Virus record (IMG/VR): IMGVR_UViG_3300034092_005013 | Span: 1 to 51,769 of that record | DNA: 51,769 nt | Origin: a virus | Direction: 5' to 3' (one strand) | In this document: positions 1 to 6,893 of the stretch, piece by piece | How positions within the stretch are numbered: the stretch's first letter is position 1 | How the letters are laid out: the number at the start of each line of letters is the position of its first letter | Translations under genes and position numbers: made by a program | The notes under the pieces: generated by a model | Seen by the model: the letters and a program-made list of their open reading frames with translations, nothing else | The model's database searches: none | What the model was told of the DNA's origin: nothing

Positions 1-2
1 CA

Positions 3-44
3 ATTGCTAAAGGTTGCCTAATTGCTGCGGAGAATTCAAATTAA
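3..44 (+). CDS. C-terminal end of a gene entering from the left edge
   Basis: An open frame runs from the window edge to a TAA at 42-44 and would encode the tail IAKGCLIAAENSN. The next start codon follows immediately at 45, which is the tight packing seen elsewhere in this genome. Only thirteen codons are visible, so neither product nor reality can be judged from the window. Confidence 0.3.
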   Translation: MAKGCLIAAENSN

Positions 45-470
45 ATGAACAAAGAAATTAGAGACATTGGAATTGCTGCTTATCTTGTCATGCATGACTT
101 CAAACTGCATGACAAGAAAGAAAAGAATTTTATATTTTCGATAGAACCTATAAACAGTAAAAAGTTTGAAGATCTCAAGATCAGTTATCTTTCTAGTGAG
201 TTTCATCATTTTGATTCATGTATTATGAGTTTAAAGAAACTTGAAGAATATAATTTTAATTTAGATAGTGAGTTTTTTATCAATGATTTAGGTTGTGCTG
301 CTTATCTTTTGATGCATAAATTCAAGCTTCTTGGTAAAAAGAACAGATATTTTTATTTCGAGATATCGAGAGAAGAAGAAATTCAATTTAGAGAAATAAT
401 GATTCAATATAGCGGAAGTGATTTCCACAGTTTTGACAGTAAACTAATGTCTTTGAAAAAGATTATTTAG
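45..470 (+). CDS. Hypothetical protein with an internally duplicated domain
   Basis: A 141-residue soluble protein built from two copies of one domain of about 60 residues. Copy 1 (about residues 6-66) carries DIGIAAYLVMHDFKL and ends EFHHFDSCIMSLKKL. Copy 2 (about 80-141) carries DLGCAAYLLMHKFKL and ends DFHSFDSKLMSLKKI. The AAYL-hM-FKL pattern recalls the small phage domain DUF5659, but I hold that loosely. The ATG directly abuts the upstream stop, with a distant GGAG. The 3' end overlaps the convergent minus-strand gene by 8 bp. No catalytic motif is visible and the function is unknown. Confidence 0.75.
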   Translation: MNKEIRDIGIAAYLVMHDFKLHDKKEKNFIFSIEPINSKKFEDLKISYLSSEFHHFDSCIMSLKKLEEYNFNLDSEFFINDLGCAAYLLMHKFKLLGKKNRYFYFEISREEEIQFREIMIQYSGSDFHSFDSKLMSLKKII

Positions 471-768
471 ACATCATTTTTTCTAGATCGTTAAGATTTT
501 CAGGTGGTTTTTGCTTTTTTGAAACTACAACTTCTTCTTCACAAATAGCCACCAAGTGAGAAATATTTATAAAATTCATTTTTTCTCCTTGATAAGATTT
601 GTAGAAAATTCCATCTTCATTTATTTCTGTAGGAAATCCAACAAAATAAATAAGCTGTTTATCCTCTTGCATGTTCCTTTGGTGAACAGAAGTGAAAAAA
701 CTGCAAGGCTTTCCAATAAAATGTTGTTGTAATTTTGTAACTGTAGTTCTATTATCCATGTTAACCAT
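463..768 (-). CDS. Hypothetical protein downstream of primase
   Basis: A 101-residue protein of unknown function. Its start overlaps the end of the primase gene by 8 bp on the same strand, so the two are probably translationally coupled. The sequence is mixed hydrophobic/charged without transmembrane segments or signal peptide, and the C-terminus is lysine-rich (VVSKKQKPPENLNDLEKMMSK). A second in-frame ATG three codons in (759) is an alternative start. No family is recognised; the position beside primase is the only hint of a replication link. Confidence 0.65.
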   Translation of the reverse strand: MVNMDNRTTVTKLQQHFIGKPCSFFTSVHQRNMQEDKQLIYFVGFPTEINEDGIFYKSYQGEKMNFINISHLVAICEEEVVVSKKQKPPENLNDLEKMMSK

Positions 769-1714
769 CCATTTGTTTTTCAGCTAATCTAATATACTGA
801 GACAACATGTTTTTGTCAAATCTAACAAGAAATTCATTCCAATCCTTTATGTCTAATGGTGGATGAACAGATGAAACTTCACATCCAAATGACTTTAATA
901 GTTTTGCTGAATTTTCAATAGCCATTTGTCCTGCTGAATCATTATCAAAGGCAAGACAAACTTGTTTGTTGGCAACAACGGATGCATGTTTTGTTGATAT
1001 TTGCTTTCCTCCTACAGCGCATGAAATTAAATCTTGCTCTTGAATTGACATACAGTCGAATTCCCCTTCACATATGTAAATTTTTTGATTCTTCTGAAAC
1101 CATGTTGGGAAAAACATTACATCAGCTTTCCCAACATCGTTTTCATCTTTTAATGGACCCAAATATCTTAAATTGCTTTCAAACAAAGCTCTGCCATTGT
1201 AATAAATCCAATTGTTATTTCTGTCGTAATAAGGAATTACCAATCTGTTTTTCATTCTTCCTTCAATGCCAACATAGAAAGCATTTAAATCAATTTTTCT
1301 TGATAATAAGTAATCTTTTGCTTTTTTGTAAAGCCAAGGTGGAGCTTCGTTCAATGGAACAACGCCATTAGGCTTTTGTATTACTTTGAATTCTTCTTTG
1401 ATCAATGAGTTAACATCAATACTATGATCTTCCAGTTCAAATTTTTCAAAAAATTTATTTTGTTTAATACCAAGTGTTTGTAATGCATCCTCGTAACTGC
1501 AATTATCTATTTTCATTACTAATGCTAGCACAGTTCCTTTGTTATTACTTTTAAAACAGTTGTAGAGACCTTTCCAAAATTTTTTTATATTGCAATAAAG
1601 ATGATGTTTTGTATCTTCACAAAAAGGGGAGTTAAATCTTATCTGATCACCGTTGATAACAGGCTGACCTATTTTTTGGTTAGCCCATTTAATAAAAATT
1701 TCGTGATCAATCAT
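761..1714 (-). CDS. DNA primase, DnaG/gp61 type
   Basis: A DNA-dependent RNA polymerase that would lay down primers for lagging-strand synthesis with the gp41-type helicase encoded at 44.5-46.1 kb. The N-terminus (about residues 24-60) has Cys/His residues and a YNCFKSNNKGT stretch typical of the CHC2-type zinc region. The C-terminal half has a TOPRIM fold: IYICEGEFDCMS (glutamate of motif I) and CLAFDNDSAGQMA (DxD of motif II). The length of 317 aa is close to T4 gp61 (342 aa). The start is ATG ATT GAT, and the downstream gene overlaps its end. The upstream nuclease gene is divergent, across a 56-bp AT-rich gap with TATA-like elements on both strands. Confidence 0.88.
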   Translation of the reverse strand: MIDHEIFIKWANQKIGQPVINGDQIRFNSPFCEDTKHHLYCNIKKFWKGLYNCFKSNNKGTVLALVMKIDNCSYEDALQTLGIKQNKFFEKFELEDHSIDVNSLIKEEFKVIQKPNGVVPLNEAPPWLYKKAKDYLLSRKIDLNAFYVGIEGRMKNRLVIPYYDRNNNWIYYNGRALFESNLRYLGPLKDENDVGKADVMFFPTWFQKNQKIYICEGEFDCMSIQEQDLISCAVGGKQISTKHASVVANKQVCLAFDNDSAGQMAIENSAKLLKSFGCEVSSVHPPLDIKDWNEFLVRFDKNMLSQYIRLAEKQMDG

Positions 1715-1770
1715 GGATTTAAACCTTTTATGCTATATTAGTTAAGTGAGCTTTTAAGTCAAGGTGTTCA

Positions 1771-2526
1771 TTGAAAATCAAACATATTTCAATTTCTCGG
1801 TCAGGTGTTTGGCATGAATGCCAAGTAAAATATCGTTATAAATATCATTTGGAAGTGATATCAAATAAACCAGAACCTCCATATTTTGCTTATGGAAAGC
1901 TTGTGCATAAAGCAGCAGAGATTTATGTAAAAGAAAAAGGCATAAAAAATATTCATGAAATTGCTTCTGGATTGCTTAGTGGAAACATTAATGAGGAATT
2001 TAAAAATTTAAAGTTAAATCAAGAGTATAAAAGAAAACTACCAGTTCACTTAGACAATATTGAAAAGATTACGTCAAAGATTGGATTTGAAGGTTTGCTT
2101 GAGCAAGAAATAAAGTTAGACTTATTGCCACCTAATGAAAAGCTTCTTCTTGGATATGTCGATAGAATAGTATTCAATGAAGATAAAACAATGATACTTG
2201 ATTATAAAACAACAAAAGCTGGTTTCTACCAGAAAGACAACAACACAATTAAGCAAGATTTACAACTAAGAACATATGCTTATTATGTGTGCAAAGAATT
2301 CAAACTAGATCCTAGCAAAGTTTTTTGTTGTTTATATTACCTTGAAAATAAAAAATTAGTTTGCACAAATTATACTGAAGCTCAAATGCAAGATGCTATT
2401 GATTTTTTAACAAAAGATTATAATCTAATTGAATCAATTGATGAAAGCTCGGCTAAACCCAATGTGGGCAATCATTGTAAAAGATGCGACTACCATGATG
2501 TGTGCCCTTATGGAAGGAGTGTATAG
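1771..2526 (+). CDS. RecB/Cas4-like PD-(D/E)XK nuclease with probable Fe-S cluster
   Basis: A predicted single-strand-acting exonuclease or endonuclease of the PD-(D/E)XK superfamily. Visible are an N-terminal ISRSGVWHECQVKYRYKY box, the histidine in YGKLVHKAAE, the core LLGYVDRIV...MILDYKTTK (D and D-x-K), and QLRTYAYYV (motif QxxxY). The final CKRCDYHDVC plus the early Cys give the four-cysteine arrangement that holds a 4Fe-4S cluster in AddB/Cas4-type nucleases. The start is TTG (TTG AAA ATC). It is divergent from primase. The role is probably recombination or DNA-end processing. Confidence 0.8.
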   Translation: MKIKHISISRSGVWHECQVKYRYKYHLEVISNKPEPPYFAYGKLVHKAAEIYVKEKGIKNIHEIASGLLSGNINEEFKNLKLNQEYKRKLPVHLDNIEKITSKIGFEGLLEQEIKLDLLPPNEKLLLGYVDRIVFNEDKTMILDYKTTKAGFYQKDNNTIKQDLQLRTYAYYVCKEFKLDPSKVFCCLYYLENKKLVCTNYTEAQMQDAIDFLTKDYNLIESIDESSAKPNVGNHCKRCDYHDVCPYGRSV

Positions 2527-2534
2527 TAAACACT

Positions 2535-2978
2535 ATGAACGACATTTACAATCACATGATTTTCTTATCTGAAGATGCTCGAAATGATCTACATGAAGGC
2601 AGGGAAGTTGAAGGTGAAGGTTTTACTACAATTATAAATCAAAACAAAAAAAACTTAGATTTTTCTTTTGTTCAGGAATTAGCAACAAGATACAGAGTAA
2701 ACTCCAATTCAAGAAAAAGCGAAGTTATTGTTAAAAACAAACAGTTTGAAAATTCGATAAAAGACAGTTATATTACAATTAATTTTAATCCACAAAAACT
2801 TAAAATAGACATTGAAGATATTCTGAATACTGACAATGATGGAAAAGAAAAATTAACATTTTTCATACTTGATAAAAGTAATTCGCATTACATATGCATT
2901 GCTGATATAAGCTTATTAATGAATAATTATGTTTTTATGGATGAGATTAGCAATTTTTTAGAGCCAAAGAAAATCTAA
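2535..2978 (+). CDS. Hypothetical protein
   Basis: A 147-residue protein of unknown function starting MNDIYNHMIFLSEDARNDLHEG. I prefer the ATG at 2535, preceded by GGAAGGAG, over an upstream in-frame GTG at 2502, because that longer form would only re-read the end of the nuclease gene in another frame. The sequence is soluble and mixed alpha/beta in composition, without cysteines or motifs I recognise apart from a hydrophobic strand-rich C-terminal half. The 3' end overlaps the convergent virion gene by 32 bp. Confidence 0.65.
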   Translation: MNDIYNHMIFLSEDARNDLHEGREVEGEGFTTIINQNKKNLDFSFVQELATRYRVNSNSRKSEVIVKNKQFENSIKDSYITINFNPQKLKIDIEDILNTDNDGKEKLTFFILDKSNSHYICIADISLLMNNYVFMDEISNFLEPKKI

Positions 2979-3465
2979 CGCTAATTGTTTCTCCGGCAGA
3001 GATAATAATAGGAGAAGCCAATACAGCTGTGCTATAAAGATTTCCTGATGTTCCAGAACTTGCATCTGTCAGAAACAGATTGATTACTGGACCCCAAGAT
3101 CCAACTACAGCAGCAAATATAATTACATTGCTTCTTGCCTGATAAACACCACCATTGTTTACAATAGAGAATCCTGTAACAGAACTAGCTGGTTGTCGGC
3201 TATAACCGTTCCCGGATGGTTCTCCTGACAAGTTTGCCAATGTCTGATTAGATGAGATTGTAGCTCTATTATCAAGCCCAAGATAATAATTAGAAGGTAT
3301 ATATGTGTTGTTCGTAGGACCACCTAAAAACACCGCTGATAAGATTCTTTCTTCACCTTGGGCGTGAAGAATGTTATAGATATTTTCTTCTTTATAGATT
3401 ACTTTTCCATCATGATCTTTTTGAATGATTTCATCAATTTTCATGATTCCTTGCCAATTTTTCAT
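2947..3465 (-). CDS. Putative virion structural protein
   Basis: A 172-residue protein whose C-terminal two thirds is rich in G, S, N, T and short beta strands (YYLGLDNRATISS, then SVTGFSIVNNGGVYQARSN and a final SVRFSLALKNC). This composition is typical of fibre, collar or decoration proteins. The start is taken as the ATG at 3465 because GGAGAT lies 7 nt ahead; the ATG at 3477 lacks one. The ending (I-S-AGET-ISVRF-L) resembles the end of the protein at 14610-15017 (GGQVLITSQISLNSC), suggesting a shared domain. It is third in a minus-strand run with the genes to its right. Confidence 0.6.
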   Translation of the reverse strand: MKNWQGIMKIDEIIQKDHDGKVIYKEENIYNILHAQGEERILSAVFLGGPTNNTYIPSNYYLGLDNRATISSNQTLANLSGEPSGNGYSRQPASSVTGFSIVNNGGVYQARSNVIIFAAVVGSWGPVINLFLTDASSGTSGNLYSTAVLASPIIISAGETISVRFSLALKNC

Positions 3466-3466
3466 T

Positions 3467-3748
3467 TTAATCTCCATGGAAATGACTTAAATTAATTTTT
3501 TCTTTCAAATCTTTTCTGATTACATCGTTAGTTATTTTGTTGTCAATTTGATTATTTATAAACATGCTCATGGGGTCAATATAATTTGTTGGTATTTTAC
3601 CTTTGTGAGTATAACTATTATCTTGTTTTACTTTGAATACATAATACATTTCTGTTTTGAAGGTAAAATAGCAAAAAGAACATCCTAGCCTATGCTTGTT
3701 TGCAATATGCTTATAATCTGATTTACAGATAGGACATACTTTTGTCAA
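3467..3748 (-). CDS. McsA-like zinc-binding protein
   Basis: A 93-residue protein with CPIC near the N-terminus, then HRLGCSFCYFTF and YTHKGKIP. That succession (CPxC, then GxxGCxxCYxTF, then HxGKIP) is the signature of the second zinc module of McsA, the activator of protein arginine kinase McsB in Gram-positive bacteria. The C-terminus (residues about 70-88) is charged and could be a short UVR-like helix. The start is TTG, and its TTGA overlaps the TGA stop of the upstream gene, with GGAG 9 nt ahead, so translation is probably coupled. No kinase gene is seen. An adaptor role (host Clp control or binding of a phage enzyme) is inference. Confidence 0.65.
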   Translation of the reverse strand: MTKVCPICKSDYKHIANKHRLGCSFCYFTFKTEMYYVFKVKQDNSYTHKGKIPTNYIDPMSMFINNQIDNKITNDVIRKDLKEKINLSHFHGD

Positions 3749-4548
3749 GATATGATTCTCCCTTTTATTTTAAATTGAAAGTTTAGTGCTCCACTTTTAG
3801 ATGTTCCTGCCGGAACTACTCTTTTGAGCCAAATCGGGATACCTTCATTAGGTTTTAAACTTGCTAAATATATTGGATTAATAGGGGTAATAAGATCAAA
3901 AGTAATATTTTCTGGTTCTGATAAAATACTTTGTGTTTTTGGTACAATAATATTTATTGGTGATCCATCTTGAATTTTGTTAATAAAGAATTCAGTAGAC
4001 GGAGACAGATTGTTTGAAACAAGTGAAATTAAAGGATGATATTTAAATCCAGAATCTGATTCAAAATTTATAAGAATATTATAGTAACCTGTTTTAGCTT
4101 CAGTTGTTACAATTACACCAAGCAATCCCAAGTCAATCAACTGTTGTTGAAAATTCAAAGCTAATTGTTGTGTATTAGAAGAAAATTCTACTGTAAAATC
4201 ATCACCATCATAATTGAGAACCAAGTTGCCGCTTATTGGAGAACCGCTTAATGTTATTTTTTGAATATCGTTCTTTTTATCTAATCCTATATAACAAACA
4301 GCTGAACTGGAATTTTGATTGTAAACAGAAAAATCATACAATGATTCAGTGTCACTTTGATTGAAGATATAGAAACATCTATAATCAGTTATGCCTGACT
4401 TCAATTGTTCATCTGTTAACGAATTGAAAAGACCTTGAGATATTTCACCAATTTCAATAACTGAAGGATTTCCACCAATACTTTGAAATGGATCATAGTT
4501 ACCTTGACCACCACTAAAAACAAAAACTATATCACTTGTTGTAAGCAT
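3745..4548 (-). CDS. Putative virion structural protein
   Basis: A 267-residue protein, rich in S, N, I and short beta strands, without signal peptide or membrane segment. Features include FSGGQGNYDPFQSIGGNPS near the N-terminus, a central tyrosine/phenylalanine-rich beta region, and the end SGALNFQFKIKGRIIS. This looks like a tail-, neck- or fibre-associated protein but matches no family I can name. It heads a minus-strand run of three overlapping genes. TAAATATA-like DNA lies about 20 nt ahead of the ATG, consistent with a late promoter. Confidence 0.6.
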   Translation of the reverse strand: MLTTSDIVFVFSGGQGNYDPFQSIGGNPSVIEIGEISQGLFNSLTDEQLKSGITDYRCFYIFNQSDTESLYDFSVYNQNSSSAVCYIGLDKKNDIQKITLSGSPISGNLVLNYDGDDFTVEFSSNTQQLALNFQQQLIDLGLLGVIVTTEAKTGYYNILINFESDSGFKYHPLISLVSNNLSPSTEFFINKIQDGSPINIIVPKTQSILSEPENITFDLITPINPIYLASLKPNEGIPIWLKRVVPAGTSKSGALNFQFKIKGRIIS

Positions 4549-4596
4549 TGAATTATCACCGTTTATATTTAATATATAGTAAATTAAGCTTTTAAC

Positions 4597-5529
4597 TTGA
4601 ATAATTTGTTTAACAATTCTAATTTAATTTGTCACACCAAGGAGCATCCAGTGCAAATCGGATCAGATGTCGAATGCTTTCTGCGTGATTCATCTAATCA
4701 GATTGTTAATGCTGCAAAGCATATTAAACAATCAAAGCACGATCCTTACAAAAAGCAAAAAATAAAAATTTATTATGATAACATTTTGGCAGAATTTAAT
4801 ATTCCTCCATGTGATAATGGCAAAGATTTTGTAGCAAACATTACAAATGGATTGTATCTTCTAGAAAAGTTGGCTGCTCCTTGTAAATTAAATTTCACTG
4901 CTGCGTCAATTATTGACTTATCAATAACAAAAGATGAAAATGCTAGTGAAAACGGATGTAACGATGAAACAAATGCTTATACTTTAGAATTTAACAAAGA
5001 TATTGAAAATTTTATAAAGAATAGTAGATTTAGAACATGTGGCGGTCATATTCACATCGGAATAGATGTTAACGATAAAAACTTACAAGATCCCGTTGTA
5101 AAGCCTTTGTTTGTTTATATGCTTGATTTATTCTTAGGAATACCAAGCGTAGTTTTAGACAAAGATATGACGCAAGCCAACAGAAGACAAGCATTTGGGA
5201 AAGCTGGAGCATATCGTTCTAAAATTTATGGGATTGAATATCGAGTATTAAGTTCTTGGTGGGTTACTAAACCTGAGTATATTGCTTTAATATACAATAT
5301 TGTCGAATTTGTCTATTATGCAATGCAAGATAAAATATGGGAAAAGTTTTGGTCTATAAATGAAGTGGATGAAAAAATTTCATACAATTGTTTTGGATAC
5401 GATGATATGGTAATCAGAAATACCATAAATAATTGTGACAGGGCAAAAGCTTCTAAACTATTAAATTTTATTTATAATTTTATGCCAAACGAACTAGTCA
5501 AACAAATTGTTGACATAATAAACATCTAA
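4597..5529 (+). CDS. phiEco32-type COOH-NH2 ligase (carboxylate-amine ligase superfamily)
   Basis: A homologue of the predicted phage peptide ligases described as phiEco32-like COOH.NH2 ligase type 2, related to glutamate-cysteine ligases. Key stretches are IGSDVECFL (family GxDxE), YYDNILAEFNIPPC (DNxxxEFN), CGGHIHIGID (GGHIHI metal/ATP site) and SKIYGIEYRVLSSWW. The length of 310 aa is in the family range. The enzyme would join a carboxylate to an amine using ATP; the substrate is unknown, with cell-wall or protein peptides being the usual suggestion. The TTG start is the best in-frame choice but has no clear Shine-Dalgarno. A strong terminator follows the stop. Confidence 0.75.
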   Translation: MNNLFNNSNLICHTKEHPVQIGSDVECFLRDSSNQIVNAAKHIKQSKHDPYKKQKIKIYYDNILAEFNIPPCDNGKDFVANITNGLYLLEKLAAPCKLNFTAASIIDLSITKDENASENGCNDETNAYTLEFNKDIENFIKNSRFRTCGGHIHIGIDVNDKNLQDPVVKPLFVYMLDLFLGIPSVVLDKDMTQANRRQAFGKAGAYRSKIYGIEYRVLSSWWVTKPEYIALIYNIVEFVYYAMQDKIWEKFWSINEVDEKISYNCFGYDDMVIRNTINNCDRAKASKLLNFIYNFMPNELVKQIVDIINI

Positions 5530-5540
5530 TCATAAAATAA

Positions 5541-5575
5541 TTAAACCCCTGATACTAACTGCATCAGGGGTTTAA
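5541..5575. terminator. Bidirectional intrinsic terminator
   Basis: A perfect 13-bp stem (TTAAACCCCTGAT paired with ATCAGGGGTTTAA) encloses a 9-nt loop, with a T-rich tract ending in ATTTTTAT on the plus strand and T-rich sequence on the other side. It lies between convergent genes (ligase on plus, acidic protein on minus) and would end transcription from both. Confidence 0.85.
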
Positions 5576-5592
5576 TTGAATTTTTATTTCAT

Positions 5593-6462
5593 TCACTTCT
5601 TAGGTGAATTTTTCCAAGACTTTTTGCTAGTCATGCATCTTGATTTCTTAGGCATTACCTTCATTTCTGTAGAATTGCAGTTACATTTCTTCGCTGGCTT
5701 TTTACTTACGGTCTTTTTGCCTTTTTTCTTTACAGGAACCTTCTTGCCCTTCTTGCTTGGAGTTTTATCTAAAACTTTTTTACCCTTTTTCTTTGCTTTT
5801 ATGTACTTAACAAACTGTGGCGGAATAGCACCTTCGTTAAGAATATCGCCATTCAATCTGCTGTTAATACGAGGATTAATGATTGAGTTAACGCTTTCAA
5901 GCCATTCCTGAAAATCGGGAGTGCTATCAAAAGTGCTAGTACTTTCTGCCTTCATGTATGAGCCACAATAACCACATTTTTTAGCAACAACCATTTTGCC
6001 ATGATCGTGAGGACTGTCTTCGTCTCCATCTTCAACAACTTCTACTTCGCCAGTCTCATCTTGCATGTCTACTTCATCTTCCATGTCATCTTCATCTTCT
6101 TCATCTTCTTCGTCATCTTCTTCGTGGTGATGATGACCTTCATGATCATCTTCTTCATCTTCCATGTCTTCTTCATCTTCGTCTTCATCTTCCATGTCTT
6201 CTTCATCTTCCATGTCTTCTTCATCTTCGTCTTCGTCTTCATCTTCCATGTCTACATCTACGTCTTCATCTTCGTCTTCATCTTCTTCTTCCATATCTTC
6301 TTCATCTTCCATATCTTCTTCATCTTCATCTTCCATGTCTTCATCTTCCATCTTCTCATGAAGAGGAGTGTAAGCCAAAAGTCCTTTTGGAGATGTTACT
6401 CTCATTGGGTTAGACATCATAAAGCTTTCATTGAGCTTTTTCCATTTTTCATAATTTAGCAT
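5593..6462 (-). CDS. Bipolar acidic/basic low-complexity protein, possibly packaged
   Basis: A 289-residue protein in three parts. The N-terminus is MLNYEKWKKLNE. A run from about residue 38 to 150 consists almost wholly of Asp, Glu and Met with a short histidine patch (GHHHHEED). After a CGYC...CNC pair of cysteine sites, the tail from about residue 223 is strongly lysine-rich (KAKKKGKKVLDKTPSKKGKK). Such a polyampholyte could bind DNA with its tail and mimic DNA or bind metal with its acidic part. The start has GGAG and fits the capsid-targeting-like N-terminus with L-N-E at 10-12. Replication slippage in the repeat could vary its length. Function unknown. Confidence 0.8.
   Translation of the reverse strand: MLNYEKWKKLNESFMMSNPMRVTSPKGLLAYTPLHEKMEDEDMEDEDEEDMEDEEDMEEEDEDEDEDVDVDMEDEDEDEDEEDMEDEEDMEDEDEDEEDMEDEEDDHEGHHHHEEDDEEDEEDEDDMEDEVDMQDETGEVEVVEDGDEDSPHDHGKMVVAKKCGYCGSYMKAESTSTFDSTPDFQEWLESVNSIINPRINSRLNGDILNEGAIPPQFVKYIKAKKKGKKVLDKTPSKKGKKVPVKKKGKKTVSKKPAKKCNCNSTEMKVMPKKSRCMTSKKSWKNSPKK
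6055..6356 (-). repeat. GAA/GAT-rich codon repeat of the acidic domain
   Basis: About 300 bp of imperfect tandem units reading TCTTCATCTTCCATG on the plus strand, encoding (E/D)n-M blocks. The unit length varies between 12 and 18 bp, typical of expansion by slippage. Open frames in other frames here (poly-Ser, poly-Phe/Val) are artefacts of the repeat. Confidence 0.8.
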
Positions 6463-6502
6463 GTTTATTCTCCAAAAAACTTGATTTTGTGTATATACTT
6501 AT

Positions 6503-6718
6503 TCAAATCATTTTTCCTAAAGATTTTCTTATAGATTCTCTTCTTTTCTTCTCAATTTCAAGACGATTTCTATCCATCCCGACAGGAGTAGTTTGTTCAG
6601 TTTGTATTTGTGGTTGATTATTGCCAGCAGATCGAACTATATTTTGTCTAATAGCTGGCTTAGCACCGTTCACGTTTCTTTGAGGTAAATTACCTTTTTT
6701 TCCGCATCCGCAAGCCAT
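6503..6718 (-). CDS. Small cysteine-started basic protein
   Basis: A 71-residue protein, MACGCGKKGNLPQRN at the start, a Gln/Asn-rich middle and a basic helix at the end (NRLEIEKKRRESIRKSLGKMI). A good AGGAGG precedes the ATG. The CGCGKK start recalls small zinc- or membrane-associated phage peptides, but no family is recognised. It sits just upstream of the acidic bipolar gene on the same strand (40-bp gap), so the two may share a transcript. Confidence 0.65.
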   Translation of the reverse strand: MACGCGKKGNLPQRNVNGAKPAIRQNIVRSAGNNQPQIQTEQTTPVGMDRNRLEIEKKRRESIRKSLGKMI

Positions 6719-6893
6719 AAGTCCTCCTGAAAAACCAGTGTAATTTAAATGATTTTCTCAACCTCTCTATCATATTTTTTAATACAATTTCTCTGGAGAC
6801 TCGTTTCTTGTTTCATTCAAAATATTTATTAATTTATTCCTCGATTTTAGAAATTGATCAAATTTCATTACACCTCATTTAACTATTATATAT
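6719..6893. promoter_or_regulatory. Divergent AT-rich intergenic region
   Basis: 175 bp between the minus-strand small basic gene and the plus-strand glycosyltransferase. The right end reads AACTATTATATAT directly before the ATG at 6894, without a Shine-Dalgarno, the TATA-plus-start arrangement seen at many other genes here. Nothing else clear is visible. Confidence 0.4.

Noticed and set aside
2502-2534. GTG start for the gene ending at 2978
   Set aside because: It lies in the final codons of the nuclease gene; the ATG at 2535 has a better site and spacing.
6001-6459. Long open frames reading poly-Ser and poly-Phe/Val on the plus strand
   Set aside because: They arise from the tandem Asp/Glu codon repeat of the minus-strand acidic protein; no ribosome site and no protein-like composition.
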